Shown here piece after piece: positions 1-10,008 of a DNA stretch of 64,000 nucleotides. Below the pieces are notes generated by a model that saw only the letters and a program-made list of their open reading frames with translations, searched no databases and was not told where the DNA came from. The stretch is from Comamonas sp. BIGb0152. GTDB lineage: Bacteria; Pseudomonadota; Gammaproteobacteria; Burkholderiales; Burkholderiaceae_C. Each line of letters opens with the position of its first letter. The stretch's first letter is position 1. Position numbers and translations under genes: made by a program. Location: the NCBI RefSeq assembly GCF_024809975.1, contig NZ_JANUDY010000005.1, positions 124,001-188,000 on the forward strand. The letters run 5' to 3'.

Positions 1-330
1 CTCCTGCGAGCGGCAAGCGTGGGCGCAGCCAAACTTCTCTCATATGCGGCCATCCAGTTTTGCCTGACCATCAAATGCTTGTTTGGCTTGCCTCTGCGCC
101 AGACATTGGGCCTGGTGCAGTCGCTACATAAAGCTTGATCCACTTGTACGGCTGTGCTGGCTCACGCCAATCCGTGCGGATAGTCGGCCACGCGGTGGCC
201 GCGCTCCGTGATCTGCTTGACTGCTTCAATCTTGAATTCTTCGGAGTATGGCTGCTTGTTCGTCATGGCACCTCCTATTGGTTCTTCAGATTTGAGGCTC
301 GAAGGTGTCTAGTACAGCCGGGGCAATTCA
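1..330 (-). mobile_element. IS3-family insertion sequence, terminal fragment
   Basis: Read on the minus strand, the sequence starting at 330 is TGAATTGCCCCGGCTGTACT, a typical IS3-family terminal inverted repeat beginning with TG. About 64 bases further in comes a good ribosome site (GGAGGTGCC) and the ATG of an orfA-type transposase. The element runs off the left edge, so its other end, orfB and any target duplication cannot be seen. The orfA copy is broken, so this is probably a dead remnant. The 330-542 stretch beyond the repeat holds no gene I can support. Confidence 0.6.
125..266 (-). pseudogene. IS3/IS911-type transposase OrfA, frameshifted
   Basis: From the ATG at 266 the minus strand encodes MTNKQPYSEEFKIEAVKQIT followed by ERGHRVAD, the helix-turn-helix start of IS3-family OrfA proteins. 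The frame then breaks. One base appears missing just after VAD, and RIGVSQHS continues in another frame. A second base is missing before YKWIKLY, which is in yet another frame. Two independent single-base losses within about 60 bases argue for decay. Sequencing error is the alternative. OrfA would normally bind the element ends and be joined to OrfB by programmed frameshifting. Confidence 0.6.
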
Positions 331-542
331 AACACCGAAGTGGTGGGCGGTTCAAGCTATTGTCGATCGCCGATAAAACATGTTCAAGCCACTGTCAAAC
401 CAGGTGCTTATCTGTGGCGGCAGTTGTTAGTCACGCGCGTTCCATTCACTGTCGGATGGGGGTGACGAATCCGCTGCAGAGGCAGCCTGTGGCGCATAGC
501 GCTTGAGCGCCCTCTGGCACGCGAGTACCAAAAAGGTGCATA

Positions 543-941
543 TTACTGACAGAGAAAAAGCGATGACTGCGGCTGCTTTGTTGGCGTCCCAACCAGAAAA
601 AATATAGCTGTTCCTAGGAGACTAATAGCGAGGCAGAGAACTGAAAGACTGGTATTTTTCCATCGAGGGGTTGCAGCGAGCTGACGGCCTTTATTAGCTG
701 CGGAGTGGCTGGTGAAATTAATGCAAAAAGAGCAAAGCCAAAGTACGAATGCTGACGAAGCCAATCCTATGGAGAAAATCAGATCATCATTTGAAATGCC
801 AGCGTTTATTTGGAGAGCGACCAGCAGTACCGCAACTGCTGCACCTGCACCCCCGAGGCTGAATGCTGGACTGTTGTGCCAGTCGTGGGAATCATTTGAA
901 CTAGCAGCTGCGGCCGGATTGTCTTCAGGTAGATTTTTCAT
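543..941 (-). CDS. small membrane protein of unknown function
   Basis: A 132-residue protein with a polar N-terminus (about residues 1-25), then three hydrophobic stretches at roughly 27-47, 53-76 and 98-120, so probably an inner-membrane protein. I do not recognise the family. Base composition is clearly more AT-rich than the surrounding genes and codon use is unlike them, which with the adjacent IS remnant suggests acquired DNA. The ATG directly abuts a GGGGAG motif, an unusually short spacing, so the true start could differ. It could be a chance reading frame, but the membrane pattern favours a real gene. Confidence 0.45.
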   Translation of the reverse strand: MKNLPEDNPAAAASSNDSHDWHNSPAFSLGGAGAAVAVLLVALQINAGISNDDLIFSIGLASSAFVLWLCSFCINFTSHSAANKGRQLAATPRWKNTSLSVLCLAISLLGTAIFFLVGTPTKQPQSSLFLCQ

Positions 942-1029
942 CTCCCCAATGTAGCAAGCCAGCTCTTGAATTCATCGGTGCGCCGTTGCGTACCAGGAAC
1001 AAGCGACCCGGGATTTTGTAAGCACCCGC

Positions 1030-1986
1030 TCAGTTGCTGGTCGGCACCGGCTCGGCGTCGCCGTCTGCTTCGTTGAAACCTTCGTTGCTGCAGGCACCGT
1101 CTTCCACCAGCAGCTCCACCAGCTCGCGGGCAAAGGAGGGGAGCGATTCGAGGTTGCGCACCACGATCTGCATCTCGCGGTTGGACCATTCGTCCGAGAT
1201 GCTGATGATGCGGATGTCCATGCTGCGCGCGTGGCGGCGGGCGGCGGATTCGGGCAGGATGCCGATGCCCACGCCGGCCTCGATCATGCGGCAGGCGGCT
1301 TCGAAATTGCCCACCTGGATGCGCTGCTTGATCGGGCGGTGCAGCAGGTCGCTGTGCTGGCGCAAGAACGCATGGATGGCGCTCGATTCATGCAGGCCGA
1401 TGTAGTCGTATTCCAAGGTGTCGCCAAAGGCCACGGCCTTGCGCCGGGCCAGCGCATGGTCGGCATAGACGACGAGCACCAGGCGGTCGCGCCGGTAAGG
1501 CATCGCCACCAGGCTTTCGGTACGCACCTGGCCGGCGACGATGCCGATATCGGTCTGGCCTTCGCCCACGGCGCGGATGATGTCGTTGGACAGGCGCTCG
1601 CGCAGGTCGATATCCACATCCGGGTGCTTGCGCAGGTAGGCGCGCAGCACCGGGGGCAAAAACTCGCCCAGCGCGGTGGTGTTGGCAAACACCCGCACAT
1701 GGCCCTTGATGCCGCGTGCGTACTCCTGCATGTCGCCGCGCAGGTGCTCGATCTGGCCCAGCACGGTGCGGGCATGCTGCACAAAGGCCTGGCCGGGCAA
1801 GGTCAGGGTGACGCCTTGGCTGGTGCGGTAGAGCAGCTTGACGCCCATGCTCTCTTCCAGGTTCTTGATGCGGGTGCTGGCCGCCGGCAGCGAGATGAAC
1901 GACAGCTCGGCCCCCCGCGTCATGCTGTTCGCGTCTGCCACATGCACCATGAGGCGCAGATCTACCAAGTCAAAATGCATAGCCAT
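1030..1986 (-). CDS. LysR-family transcriptional regulator
   Basis: A LysR-type activator or repressor. The N-terminal winged helix-turn-helix covers about the first 65 residues (DLRLMVHVADANSMTRGAEL, then a recognition helix with SLPAASTRIKNLEESMG). A periplasmic-binding-like effector domain fills the rest. I place the start at MAMHFDLVDLRL (ATG at 1986, or 1980). The longer frame would add 26 Pro/Arg-rich residues unlike LysR proteins. It lies 85 bases downstream of sdaA on the same strand, so it may be co-transcribed or have its own promoter. No divergent target gene is present, and its effector cannot be inferred. Confidence 0.88.
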   Translation of the reverse strand: MAMHFDLVDLRLMVHVADANSMTRGAELSFISLPAASTRIKNLEESMGVKLLYRTSQGVTLTLPGQAFVQHARTVLGQIEHLRGDMQEYARGIKGHVRVFANTTALGEFLPPVLRAYLRKHPDVDIDLRERLSNDIIRAVGEGQTDIGIVAGQVRTESLVAMPYRRDRLVLVVYADHALARRKAVAFGDTLEYDYIGLHESSAIHAFLRQHSDLLHRPIKQRIQVGNFEAACRMIEAGVGIGILPESAARRHARSMDIRIISISDEWSNREMQIVVRNLESLPSFARELVELLVEDGACSNEGFNEADGDAEPVPTSN

Positions 1987-2071
1987 GGCGCGATTGTAGG
2001 CGGTGACAGCAACCACACCCGGGGCGGGCGACCCTGGCTGTCGCCGAGGTTGGGGGGTAGTCAACAGCTGT

Positions 2072-3463
2072 TTAGCACTCGACGATGTGCACAGCCAGGC
2101 CGCCCAGCGAGGTCTCCTTGTATTTGCTCATCATGTCGGCACCGGTGGCGCGCATGGTGGCAATCACCTTGTCCAGGCTCACGATGTGCGAGCCATCGCC
2201 GCGCAGCGCCATGCGCGCGGCATTGATGGCCTTGACGGCGGCCAGCGCATTGCGCTCGATGCAGGGGACCTGCACCAGGCCGGCCACCGGGTCGCAGGTG
2301 AGGCCCAGGTGGTGTTCCATGCCGATCTCGGCGGCGTTCTCCACCTGCGCTGGGGTGCCACCCATCACCGCGCACAGGCCCGCTGCCGCCATGGAGCAGG
2401 CCACGCCCACTTCCCCTTGGCAGCCCACTTCCGCGCCGGATATCGAGGCGTTCTCCTTGTACAGCATGCCGATGGCGCCTGCGGTCAGCAGAAAATCCAC
2501 CACCCCGGCTTCGGTGGCGCAGGGCACAAAGCGCCAGTAGTAGTGCAGCACGGCCGGCACAATGCCGGCAGCGCCATTGGTGGGGGCGGTCACCACCCGG
2601 CCGCCAGCGGCGTTTTCCTCGTTCACGGCCAGTGCAAACAGGTTCACCCAGTCGATCACCTGCAGCGGGTCCTGGTTCAGCGGCTCGGCATGGGCGGTCA
2701 GGCCTTGGTAAAAGCCGGCTGCACGGCGTTTGACGTTGAGCCCCCCGGGCAGGTGACCCGGTGTGCTGCAGCCGCGCTGCACGCAGTCCTGCATCGCTTG
2801 CCAGATCTTGAGCAGGCCGCTGTCGATGTCGGCATCGCTGCGCCAGTGGCGTTCGTTGGTGCGCATGATCTGCGCAATGGGCTGCTGGTGGTCCTGCGCC
2901 AGTTGCAGCAGCTGCGCGGCGCTGTGAAAGGGCAGGGGCAGCACCTCGGTGTCGGGCGCAATGGCGTGCTGGCGCTCGGCATCGTAGGCGGCCTCTTCGC
3001 TGACGATAAAACCGCCGCCCACCGAGTAATAGGCCTGCGCATCGACCAGTGCATGCTGCGCGTCCCAGGCCTCAAAGCGCATGCCGTTGGGGTGGAAGGG
3101 CAGGCTCACTGCGCCAATCAGCAGCAGATCGGTAGCAGGGTCAAACACGATGCGCTGCTCGCCATTCAACAGCAGCTGCTGCGTGCGGTGGACCTCGGCG
3201 ATGAGGGCATCGACGGCATTCACATCCACCGTGTCGGGCGCATGGCCGGCCAGGCCCAGGATCACCGCACGGTCGCTGGCATGGCCAATGCCGGTAGCGC
3301 CCAGCGAGCCGAACAGCTGGCAGCGCAGGCGGGCCACCTGGGCCAGCACCCCTTGGCGCTGCAAGCGCTGCACAAAGGCATGCGCCGCGCGCATCGGGCC
3401 TACCGTGTGCGAGCTGCTAGGCCCGATACCGATCTTGAACAAATCAAACACGCTGACGGCCAT
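2072..3463 (-). CDS. sdaA: L-serine ammonia-lyase (L-serine dehydratase), single-chain iron-sulfur type
   Basis: Converts L-serine to pyruvate and ammonia in the cytoplasm with a 4Fe-4S cluster. At 463 residues it matches the single-chain bacterial enzymes (about 455). The family signature [20 protein letters not shown] lies at the N-terminus. The C-terminal half has the conserved cysteine regions [17 protein letters not shown] and [17 protein letters not shown]. The ATG at 3463 has GGAAAG upstream, and the longer frame reads back into the preceding gene. It starts 13 bases after the acyl-CoA dehydrogenase stop, so the two are probably co-transcribed. Confidence 0.93.
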   Translation of the reverse strand: MAVSVFDLFKIGIGPSSSHTVGPMRAAHAFVQRLQRQGVLAQVARLRCQLFGSLGATGIGHASDRAVILGLAGHAPDTVDVNAVDALIAEVHRTQQLLLNGEQRIVFDPATDLLLIGAVSLPFHPNGMRFEAWDAQHALVDAQAYYSVGGGFIVSEEAAYDAERQHAIAPDTEVLPLPFHSAAQLLQLAQDHQQPIAQIMRTNERHWRSDADIDSGLLKIWQAMQDCVQRGCSTPGHLPGGLNVKRRAAGFYQGLTAHAEPLNQDPLQVIDWVNLFALAVNEENAAGGRVVTAPTNGAAGIVPAVLHYYWRFVPCATEAGVVDFLLTAGAIGMLYKENASISGAEVGCQGEVGVACSMAAAGLCAVMGGTPAQVENAAEIGMEHHLGLTCDPVAGLVQVPCIERNALAAVKAINAARMALRGDGSHIVSLDKVIATMRATGADMMSKYKETSLGGLAVHIVEC

Positions 3464-3476
3464 GGCTACTTTCCGT

Positions 3477-5216
3477 TCATTTTTGCAACTGCAGACTGGC
3501 GCTGAGGATAGCGCTGATCTGCGCCTTGGCAAGGGGAGAAGCACCCATCACGCCCAAACTGGCACCGGGCCCCAAGCGGCTGGCGACAAAGGCATCGGCA
3601 TGCGCCGGGGCCGCATGCTGGCGCATCAGGCCGGCCTGCGCCACCAGCACCAGCTGCTGCACCCATTGGCGCGCCTGCGCCTGCTGCGCCCAGGCATCTT
3701 GCGCCATGGCCTGCCACTGGTCTTGCAGGCGCTGCAGCGCTTGTTGAATGGGGGCGTCATCGGCTGCCATGCGCTGCAAGTCCAGCCACAGCGCATCACG
3801 CAGGTCGGGCTCGCGCTGCAGGGCCTTGAGCACATCCAGGCACATCACATTGCCCGAGCCCTCCCAGATCGAGTTGACCGGCGCTTCGCGGTAGATGCGC
3901 GCCAGCGCCGAGCTGTCGATATAGCCATTGCCACCCAGCACCTCCATGGCCTCGGCGCTGCAGGCAATGGCGCGTTTGCAGACCCAGAATTTGGCCGCTG
4001 GCGTCATGGCGCGCTGCCAGGCCTGTGCGCTGGTCTGGCCGGGGGCACTGCTGTCTTCAAAGGCCTGCGCCAGGTGCATGGCCAGCAGCAAGGCCGCTTC
4101 GCTCTCCAACGCCAGGTCGGCCAGCACCGATTGCATCAGCGGTTGCTCTACCAAAGCCGCACCAAAGGCCTGGCGGTGCCGGGCTGACCACAGTGCCTGC
4201 ACGGTGGCCTGGCGCAGCAAGGCGCTGCTGCCCAGCACGCAGCACAGCCGCGTGATCGTGGCCATCTCCATGATGGTGGCAATGCCCCGGCCTTCCTCAC
4301 CCACCAGCACGCCATGGGCATCGTCAAACAGCACCTCGCTGCTGGCATTGCTGCGGTTGCCGACCTTGTCTTTGAGGCGTTGCACCAGCACGCTATTGCG
4401 TGTGCCATCGGGCCGCCAGCGCGGCACCCAAAAGCAGGCCAGCGGTGCCTGCAGCGCGTTGGCATCGCCCGCACTGCTGGCCATGCGCGCCACCACCAGG
4501 TGGGCATCGGCCATCGGTACCGAATAAAACCATTTATGGCCTTGCAGGCGGTAGGCTGCGCCGCGCCCGTCGCCGGCATCGACCGGATAGGCCACCGTGG
4601 TGTTGCTGCGCACGTCCGAGCCGCCTTGCTTTTCGGTCATGCCCATGCCCACCCATAAGGCCGTCTTGTCCGCCAGCGGCGCATCGCGCGCGTCATGGCT
4701 GGCGCTGGTGATGCCGCGCGCGATCTGTGCCCACAGCGCCGGTTCCTTGCGCAAAACCGGGATGGCCGCCGTCGTCATCGTCGCGGGGCAGAGGCTGCCG
4801 GCTTCTGCCTGGCCATGGAGGTAAAAACCGGCGGCCCAGGCGCTCCAGCGGCCGCGTGGTGGATCCACAAGTGCGTCTGGTGGCGCATCTGCGGGCGATG
4901 TGCCGGCAAACGGCATGTTGATCAGGTGCTGCGCGCGGTAGTGGGCCAGAACCTGGTGCCATGCGGGGTGAAACGCCACCTGGTCGATGCGCCGGCCCCG
5001 CGCATCCCAGGGCTGCAACTGCGGTGGGTGGCGGTTGGCCTGGTCGGCCCACTGCGCAAAGGCGGCGCTGCCCACCGTGCGCGCATGCTGCTCCAAACCT
5101 GGCAGCCAGGCTTGCGCCTGCGCGCGCGCCAGGGCCGCCTGCAAGGCGGGGTCACTGCCCAGCGGGTCGTAGTCGACCAGCTCATCCACAAGGTTGTCCT
5201 TGTCGCGCTGTGCCAT
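3477..5216 (-). CDS. aidB: acyl-CoA dehydrogenase, AidB-like
   Basis: A 579-residue flavoprotein of the acyl-CoA dehydrogenase superfamily, nearest to AidB (E. coli form about 540 residues). The motif [15 protein letters not shown] is typical of the AidB branch. The FAD-fold C-terminal motif [20 protein letters not shown] is also present. AidB is linked to protection against alkylating agents and binds DNA through its C-terminal domain. No alkylation-response genes (ada, alkB) are visible here, so the role may instead be in acyl-CoA metabolism. The ATG has GGGAGAG upstream, and sdaA follows after 13 bases. Confidence 0.85.
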   Translation of the reverse strand: MAQRDKDNLVDELVDYDPLGSDPALQAALARAQAQAWLPGLEQHARTVGSAAFAQWADQANRHPPQLQPWDARGRRIDQVAFHPAWHQVLAHYRAQHLINMPFAGTSPADAPPDALVDPPRGRWSAWAAGFYLHGQAEAGSLCPATMTTAAIPVLRKEPALWAQIARGITSASHDARDAPLADKTALWVGMGMTEKQGGSDVRSNTTVAYPVDAGDGRGAAYRLQGHKWFYSVPMADAHLVVARMASSAGDANALQAPLACFWVPRWRPDGTRNSVLVQRLKDKVGNRSNASSEVLFDDAHGVLVGEEGRGIATIMEMATITRLCCVLGSSALLRQATVQALWSARHRQAFGAALVEQPLMQSVLADLALESEAALLLAMHLAQAFEDSSAPGQTSAQAWQRAMTPAAKFWVCKRAIACSAEAMEVLGGNGYIDSSALARIYREAPVNSIWEGSGNVMCLDVLKALQREPDLRDALWLDLQRMAADDAPIQQALQRLQDQWQAMAQDAWAQQAQARQWVQQLVLVAQAGLMRQHAAPAHADAFVASRLGPGASLGVMGASPLAKAQISAILSASLQLQK

Positions 5217-5277
5217 GGCTGCTCTCCCAGATGTGCTTGCCCATTCTATGAAGGGCGTGGGCCCATGGCAAAGGCGA

Positions 5278-6081
5278 TCAGCTGGTGGTGTTCAGCCGGT
5301 CCAGCCGCAGGCGCTGGCGTTCATCGCCCAGCGCCCGGGCGGCCAGCAGCACGCTGCCGGCTGCGGCCAGCGCGCCGGCAAAGGTCAGCAGCAGCAATAA
5401 CAATATCTGGTACTTGGCGGCTTCCAGCGGGTCCATGCCGCCCAGGATCTGGCCGGTCATGATGCCCGGCAGGGTGATCAGGCCGGCAGCCGACATCTGG
5501 TTGATGATGGGGATCAGCCCCCGGCGGATGGCGGCGCGGGTGTGCGGCGCCATGGCCCGGCGGAAGGAAACACCCAGTGCCAGCTGGGCCTCGATGGCGG
5601 CACGGCTTTGGCGCACCCCCTCAAAAAAACTGTCTAGCCCCAGGCTGGCGGCATTGAGCACGCTGCCCAGCACAATGCCCATCAGCGGTATCGCATAGCG
5701 CGCATCAAACCAGGGATCGGGCCGCACGGCGGTCATCAGCGCCAGCACCACGGTCGACAAACTCGACAGCGCCACCACCAGGCCGGCAATGCGGTAATTG
5801 CCCCCGCCGGATAGCCGCTGGTGCGGCCGCACCGCCACTTCGCGCGCGGCAGCGGCAACCATCACCAGCACCACGACCAAGGTGGTGCCCGGGTGCGCCT
5901 GCTGAAACACCAGCCGCAGCACATAACCCACCAGCAAAAGCTGCACCACCATGCGCAGCGATGCCCACAGCACCTGGCGCTGCAATTGCAGCCGCATGGC
6001 CCAGGAGGCGGCAGCGGCGGCCAGCACCAGGGCGGCGCCCACCAGCAAATCGCTGGGTTGCAGATGGATGGCCGGGTTCAT
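5278..6081 (-). CDS. fetB: iron export permease FetB (UPF0014 family)
   Basis: A 267-residue polytopic inner-membrane protein. Conserved family stretches are LRMVVQLLLVGYVLRLVF near the N-terminus, the run around PLMGIVLGSVLNAASLGLDS, and LITLPGIMTGQILGGMDPLEAAKYQI near the C-terminus in pieces. The start is the ATG at 6081, which overlaps the fetA stop as ATGA, the usual sign of translational coupling. The longer frame reads back into fetA. With FetA it forms an ABC exporter that lowers cytoplasmic iron and improves tolerance of peroxide. Substrate assignment follows the E. coli pair. Confidence 0.88.
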   Translation of the reverse strand: MNPAIHLQPSDLLVGAALVLAAAAASWAMRLQLQRQVLWASLRMVVQLLLVGYVLRLVFQQAHPGTTLVVVLVMVAAAAREVAVRPHQRLSGGGNYRIAGLVVALSSLSTVVLALMTAVRPDPWFDARYAIPLMGIVLGSVLNAASLGLDSFFEGVRQSRAAIEAQLALGVSFRRAMAPHTRAAIRRGLIPIINQMSAAGLITLPGIMTGQILGGMDPLEAAKYQILLLLLLTFAGALAAAGSVLLAARALGDERQRLRLDRLNTTS

Positions 6082-6704
6082 TGCGCAGCCTCCATCGGCC
6101 GCAGCTGGTGATCTACCAGTTGCATGCAGCGCTGGCCCACGCGGGCGGCCTGGGCATGGGAATGGGTGACCCACAGCAGGCTTAAGCCTTGCTGCTGGCA
6201 GCGCTGTAGCAATTGCTCCACCGCTGCCACCGATGCCTCGTCGAGCGCGGCCGTGGGCTCATCGAGCAGCAGCACCTGCGGCCTGCGCAGCAGCCCGCGC
6301 AGCAAGGCCAGGCGCTGGCGCTCGCCGGTCGAGAGCTGGGCCAGCGGAATGTCGATGAAGCCCTGGCGCAGCCCCAGCGCGCTGGCCATCTCCAGCAGCG
6401 CCGTCTGCGAGCCCGGCGGGAAATGCTCCAGCACCGTCTGCCCCCACCAGGCCGGCTCTGCTGCCAGGTACATCACCTGCTGGCGCCAGGCTGGGCCGCT
6501 GAAGGCACTGCGCGGCTGGCCGTTAAGCAGCAGCTCGCCACTGCCCGGGTCCAGGTCGGCGATCAAGCGCAACAGCACCGATTTGCCCGCCCCCGATGCG
6601 CCCATGACCGCTACGCATTCGCCTGCGCCCAGCTCCAGCGAGCAAGGCCCGCTGATGGGGCTTTGGAGGGCGCGGATGGAGAGGCGGGGAGGGGTGGCGG
6701 GCAT
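6078..6704 (-). CDS. fetA: ABC transporter ATP-binding protein FetA
   Basis: A 208-residue ABC ATPase. It has Walker A GASGAGKS, the ABC signature LSTGERQRLA, Walker B with VLLLDEPTAALD, and the switch histidine in LLWVTHSHAQA. Its coupling (ATGA overlap) to the FetB-type permease gives the assignment as the iron-export ATPase. I chose the ATG at 6704. A TTG at 6746 would add 14 residues, and neither has a convincing ribosome site. It is the first gene of a minus-strand run (fetA-fetB, then aidB-sdaA after 61 bases). Confidence 0.88.
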   Translation of the reverse strand: MPATPPRLSIRALQSPISGPCSLELGAGECVAVMGASGAGKSVLLRLIADLDPGSGELLLNGQPRSAFSGPAWRQQVMYLAAEPAWWGQTVLEHFPPGSQTALLEMASALGLRQGFIDIPLAQLSTGERQRLALLRGLLRRPQVLLLDEPTAALDEASVAAVEQLLQRCQQQGLSLLWVTHSHAQAARVGQRCMQLVDHQLRPMEAAQ

Positions 6705-6775
6705 GGAGGCTGAGTGTAGCGCTGGGGCTGGGCCGGCGATTCTCAAGTATGCGATGGAAGTGCGTTTTGCGTGCC

Positions 6776-6820
6776 CTCAAAAAAGCCAGCAGCACCCAAG
6801 CGTGGGTGGCTGCTGGCTTC
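6776..6820 (-). terminator. Rho-independent terminator after the secreted-protein gene
   Basis: AGCCAGCAGCACCCA pairs with TGGGTGGCTGCTGGCT (one bulged base, loop AGCG). On the minus strand the stem is followed by a run of T. It sits just downstream of the gene ending at 6846 and upstream of fetA. Confidence 0.8.
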
Positions 6821-6845
6821 TATGGGGGAGAAGTGCCGTTAGGGC

Positions 6846-7694
6846 TTATTGTTCGATAGGCTCTGCAACGACAGCTTCGAAAGCTTGGCGTAGCGCATCG
6901 AGATCTGCGGGAGCTGTGCTTTCTTCACTCTTGAACGTGATCCCGGTACCGTCATCATTGCTGGTGGTCAGGCGGCGCACAATCAGGAGGTTGGTAGCGG
7001 TTGCTGCCGAAGTTCCTGCATAGCCCTCACCATCATTGACCTTGTAGTCAAAATAGTAGACCTGCTCGACGCGGCTGGCCACACTGAACTTAATACAAAC
7101 CACCAAGCCTGCGTTAGGGCCGCTCGTTACATTTTCGCAAGCGAAACGATTGTCTGCGGTTGTGACAAAGCCGGTGCCGTACCCGCTTCCCTGGGCCAGC
7201 TTTTCCAGCTTGACAACATCGGAGCGGGGAGTGCTGGTCCCCAAAGGCGTGAACAGCCATATACCAAACAGGCTTTGCGGGCTCTTGTCATAGCCGAAGT
7301 TGAAGCGCGAAATTTCCTTTTCGGCTTCGCCCGGGAATTTGATGTAGCCCTTGGTACCCGAGTCAAAGCGCATCGACACGACGCCGTCGTTGCCGTTGTC
7401 CTGACCACTGCGTTCGCTGCTGCCCAGGTAGCGGCCGCCCCGGTACTTGTTCAAGGTGCCGGAATACTGGTTGTTCTTGTAGGCGCCGGAGGTCAGGTAG
7501 AACGTGGCATTGCCGGAGGCGTCATAGGCATACATCTGCATGACCAGGGTCTGGCCCTGCACATCGATGGCCAGGCCGCGGCCTGGCTTGCCATTGAGTT
7601 CGCTGGTAACCACCCAGGTGCCAGATTGGGGCATGTAGGCCTGGGCCATGCTGGTGCCCAGCAGGGCGCCGATTGCAATCCATTTTTTCAGCAT
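6846..7694 (-). CDS. secreted protein of an uncharacterised family (paralogue of the gene at 56653)
   Basis: A 282-residue protein with a clear Sec signal peptide (LKK, hydrophobic core, SMAQA-Y cleavage) and no other membrane segment, so periplasmic or exported. I do not recognise a named domain. It is clearly related to the plus-strand gene at 56653-57528. Both share GTW near the N-terminus, NG-PGRG-A-DVQ, LVMQ-YAY, GGR-LGS--RSG, an FGYD-SP-SL-G-W block and a single FACE motif, in the same order. A second cysteine follows in the CIKF region, so a disulfide with the FACE cysteine is possible. It is monocistronic, with a strong terminator after it and a TTGCATTGCAA element 90 bases upstream. 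Confidence 0.85.
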   Translation of the reverse strand: MLKKWIAIGALLGTSMAQAYMPQSGTWVVTSELNGKPGRGLAIDVQGQTLVMQMYAYDASGNATFYLTSGAYKNNQYSGTLNKYRGGRYLGSSERSGQDNGNDGVVSMRFDSGTKGYIKFPGEAEKEISRFNFGYDKSPQSLFGIWLFTPLGTSTPRSDVVKLEKLAQGSGYGTGFVTTADNRFACENVTSGPNAGLVVCIKFSVASRVEQVYYFDYKVNDGEGYAGTSAATATNLLIVRRLTTSNDDGTGITFKSEESTAPADLDALRQAFEAVVAEPIEQ

Positions 7695-7780
7695 ATGTTC
7701 GTCCGTTTGTTAATAGTTTTCAACAATCAAAACGGCATTAGAGCACAGCTTTACAAAGTAGACGCATGGGTTCTCCTTTG

Positions 7781-7794
7781 TTTGCATTGCAACA
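7781..7794. promoter_or_regulatory. TTGC-N3-GCAA palindrome upstream of the secreted-protein gene
   Basis: TTTGCATTGCAACA contains the palindrome TTGCATTGCAA. The same core occurs at 27958 and, with one change, at 21526 and 21632. It lies between the recQ stop (7808) and the secreted-protein start (7694). TGC-N3-GCA is the pattern described for PhaR, the polyhydroxyalkanoate regulator. Assignment to PhaR is inference. Confidence 0.35.
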
Positions 7795-7807
7795 ACAATT
7801 TTGGAGA

Positions 7808-9739
7808 TTAAGGGGTACTGCACACCCGCAACACCGCCTCCCCATAAGCCTCCAGCTTTTTCACCCCAATCCCACTCACCCCCTGCAGCTCATCCAGGCT
7901 CTGCGGGTTGCGCTGGGCGATGGCCGCCAGGGTGGCATCGGCGAAGACCACATAGGCGGGCACGTTGTGTTCCTTGGCCACTTCGGTGCGCCAGGCCTTG
8001 AGGTTGATGAAGCGGACCTGCTCGTCGGGGCCCAGGTTTTGCGCGGCGACGGCGGGTTTGGCGCTGCGCTGGCGTTTGCTGGGGCTGCGCTCGGCGGTGC
8101 TCTCGCGCAGCTCCACGGTTTGCTCGCCGCGCAGCACGGCGCGTGAGCCGTCGCACAGGACCAGGGTTTCAAAGCTGTAGCCGGCCTCGGTCTGCACCTT
8201 GTGCGTGCCCAGCGCCCCGATGGCCAGCAACTGCCGCAGCACGCCCCGCAGTTGGGGTTCGGTGTAGGTTTGGCACAGGCCGAAGGTGCTCAGCTGCTGG
8301 TGGCTGAACTGGCGCACCTTGTCGGTTTCCTTGCCGCGCACGATGTCGAGGATATGGCTGGCCCCAAAGGTGATCTGGCTGGCTTCGTGGGCGCGGTAGA
8401 TGGTGGACAGCAGCTTGCGCGCGGCGTCGGTGCCGTCCCAGGTTTTGGGCGGGTTCAGGCAGTTGTCGCAGTTGCCGCATTGGTAGCGCGGGGGCTTGTC
8501 GGCGGATGTGGCAGAGGCCTCGGGGTGGGCCGAGTCGTAGTCGCCGCCCTGGCCATAGACCTCGTCAAAATAGGCCAGCAGCCGCACGCGCCGGCAGTCG
8601 GTGCCCTCGGCCAGGCCGAGCAGCGCATCGAGCTTGCCGCGCATCACCTGCTTGAAGGCGTCGCCCGCCGGGCTCTCGTCGATCATGCTGCGCTGGCTGA
8701 CCACGTCGCGGTAGCCATAGGCCATCCAGGCGTCGGCGGGCAGGCCGTCGCGCCCGCCCCGGCCGGTTTCCTGGTAGTAGCTCTCGATGTTCTTGGGCAT
8801 GTCCACATGGGCGACAAAGCGCACATCGGGCTTGTTGATGCCCATGCCGAAGGCGATGGTGGCGACCATCACGATGCCTTCTTCGCGCAGAAAGCGGCTT
8901 TGGTTTTTTTGGCGCAGCTCGGCGCCCAGGCCGGCGTGGTAGGGCAGGGCGTTGATGCCGGCATCGCACAGTGACTGCGCGACTTCTTCCACCTTTTTGC
9001 GCGATAGGCAATACACCACGCCGGCATCGCCATCGTGCTCGCGCTCGATAAAGCGCAGCAGCTGGGCGGTGGCGTCTTTTTTCTCGACGATGGTGTAGCG
9101 GATGTTGGCGCGGTCAAAGCTGCTGATGAAGACGCGCGCCGATTCGAGCTGCATGCGCTCGACGATGTCGGCGCGGGTCAGCGCATCGGCCGTGGCGGTG
9201 AGCGCAATGCGCGGCACACCGGCATAGCGCTGGTGCAGCACGGTCAGCTCGCGGTATTCGGGCCGAAAGTCGTGCCCCCACTGGCTGACGCAATGGGCCT
9301 CGTCGATGGCGAACAAGGCCAGCTTGCCCATGGCATGCAGCTCATCGAGCAGACCCAGAAAGCGCGGGGTGTTGAGCCGCTCGGGCGCCACATACAGCAA
9401 GGTGATGCCGCCCGACAGCAGCTGCAGCTCCACATCGCGGGTCTGGTCGTAGTCGAGGGTGGAGTTGAGGAAGGCGGCGTCCACACCGATCTCATGCATG
9501 GCGCTGACCTGGTCGTGCATCAGCGCAATCAGCGGCGAGATGACGATGGTGGTGCCATGGCCCTGCTGCTGGCGCACGATGGCCGGGATCTGGTAGCACA
9601 GGCTTTTGCCGCCGCCGGTGGGCATCAGCACCAGGGCATCGTCGCCGCCGATCACATGGTCAACAATGGCTTGCTGCGAGCCGCGAAAATGCGCATAGCC
9701 AAAGGCGTCCTGCAATACGGTGTGGGCGAGGGAAGTCAC
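7808..9739 (-). CDS. recQ: ATP-dependent DNA helicase RecQ
   Basis: A 643-residue 3'-5' superfamily 2 helicase for recombination and stalled-fork repair. It shows Walker A ([11 protein letters not shown], residues about 40-50), the DEAH box ([19 protein letters not shown]), motif VI ([10 protein letters not shown]), the RecQ zinc-binding cysteines (DCRR, then CGNCDNC), a winged-helix RQC domain, and a C-terminal HRDC domain (about 565-643, ending [11 protein letters not shown]). All domains of a full-length RecQ are present. It stands alone on the minus strand, facing away from the divergent homocysteine methyltransferase gene. Confidence 0.95.
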   Translation of the reverse strand: MTSLAHTVLQDAFGYAHFRGSQQAIVDHVIGGDDALVLMPTGGGKSLCYQIPAIVRQQQGHGTTIVISPLIALMHDQVSAMHEIGVDAAFLNSTLDYDQTRDVELQLLSGGITLLYVAPERLNTPRFLGLLDELHAMGKLALFAIDEAHCVSQWGHDFRPEYRELTVLHQRYAGVPRIALTATADALTRADIVERMQLESARVFISSFDRANIRYTIVEKKDATAQLLRFIEREHDGDAGVVYCLSRKKVEEVAQSLCDAGINALPYHAGLGAELRQKNQSRFLREEGIVMVATIAFGMGINKPDVRFVAHVDMPKNIESYYQETGRGGRDGLPADAWMAYGYRDVVSQRSMIDESPAGDAFKQVMRGKLDALLGLAEGTDCRRVRLLAYFDEVYGQGGDYDSAHPEASATSADKPPRYQCGNCDNCLNPPKTWDGTDAARKLLSTIYRAHEASQITFGASHILDIVRGKETDKVRQFSHQQLSTFGLCQTYTEPQLRGVLRQLLAIGALGTHKVQTEAGYSFETLVLCDGSRAVLRGEQTVELRESTAERSPSKRQRSAKPAVAAQNLGPDEQVRFINLKAWRTEVAKEHNVPAYVVFADATLAAIAQRNPQSLDELQGVSGIGVKKLEAYGEAVLRVCSTP

Positions 9740-10008
9740 AAATTGCTAGAGAAGGCAGCTTGGCCGGTCCCCGGGTGGGGGCCGTGCAAGCGGGGTGTCG
9801 TCAACAGACCAAGCCTGGGGAGGCGGGGGCGCGAAGCGCTATTGTGCGCGTTTTGGGGCGTTGCAACGGCTGGGCGGGGTTTGCTGGGCGTAACGGCCTG
9901 TGTTGCCAGGTGGGTTGCCTGCAGCCACGCGGCACGATAAAACCAGTGCCTGTATGGCAAATAACGCCATGCCGCCATGGCTGGGGCCGCCGCCCTACAA
10001 TGGCCGCC

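Noticed and set aside
135..506. 123-residue plus-strand frame at the left edge
   Set aside because: It reads antisense through the transposase remnant and across the insertion-sequence end; no motif.
2003..3505. 500-residue open frame on the plus strand opposite sdaA
   Set aside because: It is the antisense shadow of a clear serine dehydratase gene, is rich in His and Gly, and has no recognisable domain or ribosome site. Long antisense frames are expected at this GC content.
3477..5216. Calling the AidB-like gene part of an adaptive alkylation-response operon
   Set aside because: No ada, alkA or alkB genes and no Ada-like promoter are visible; neighbours are sdaA and fetAB, so I kept only the family assignment.
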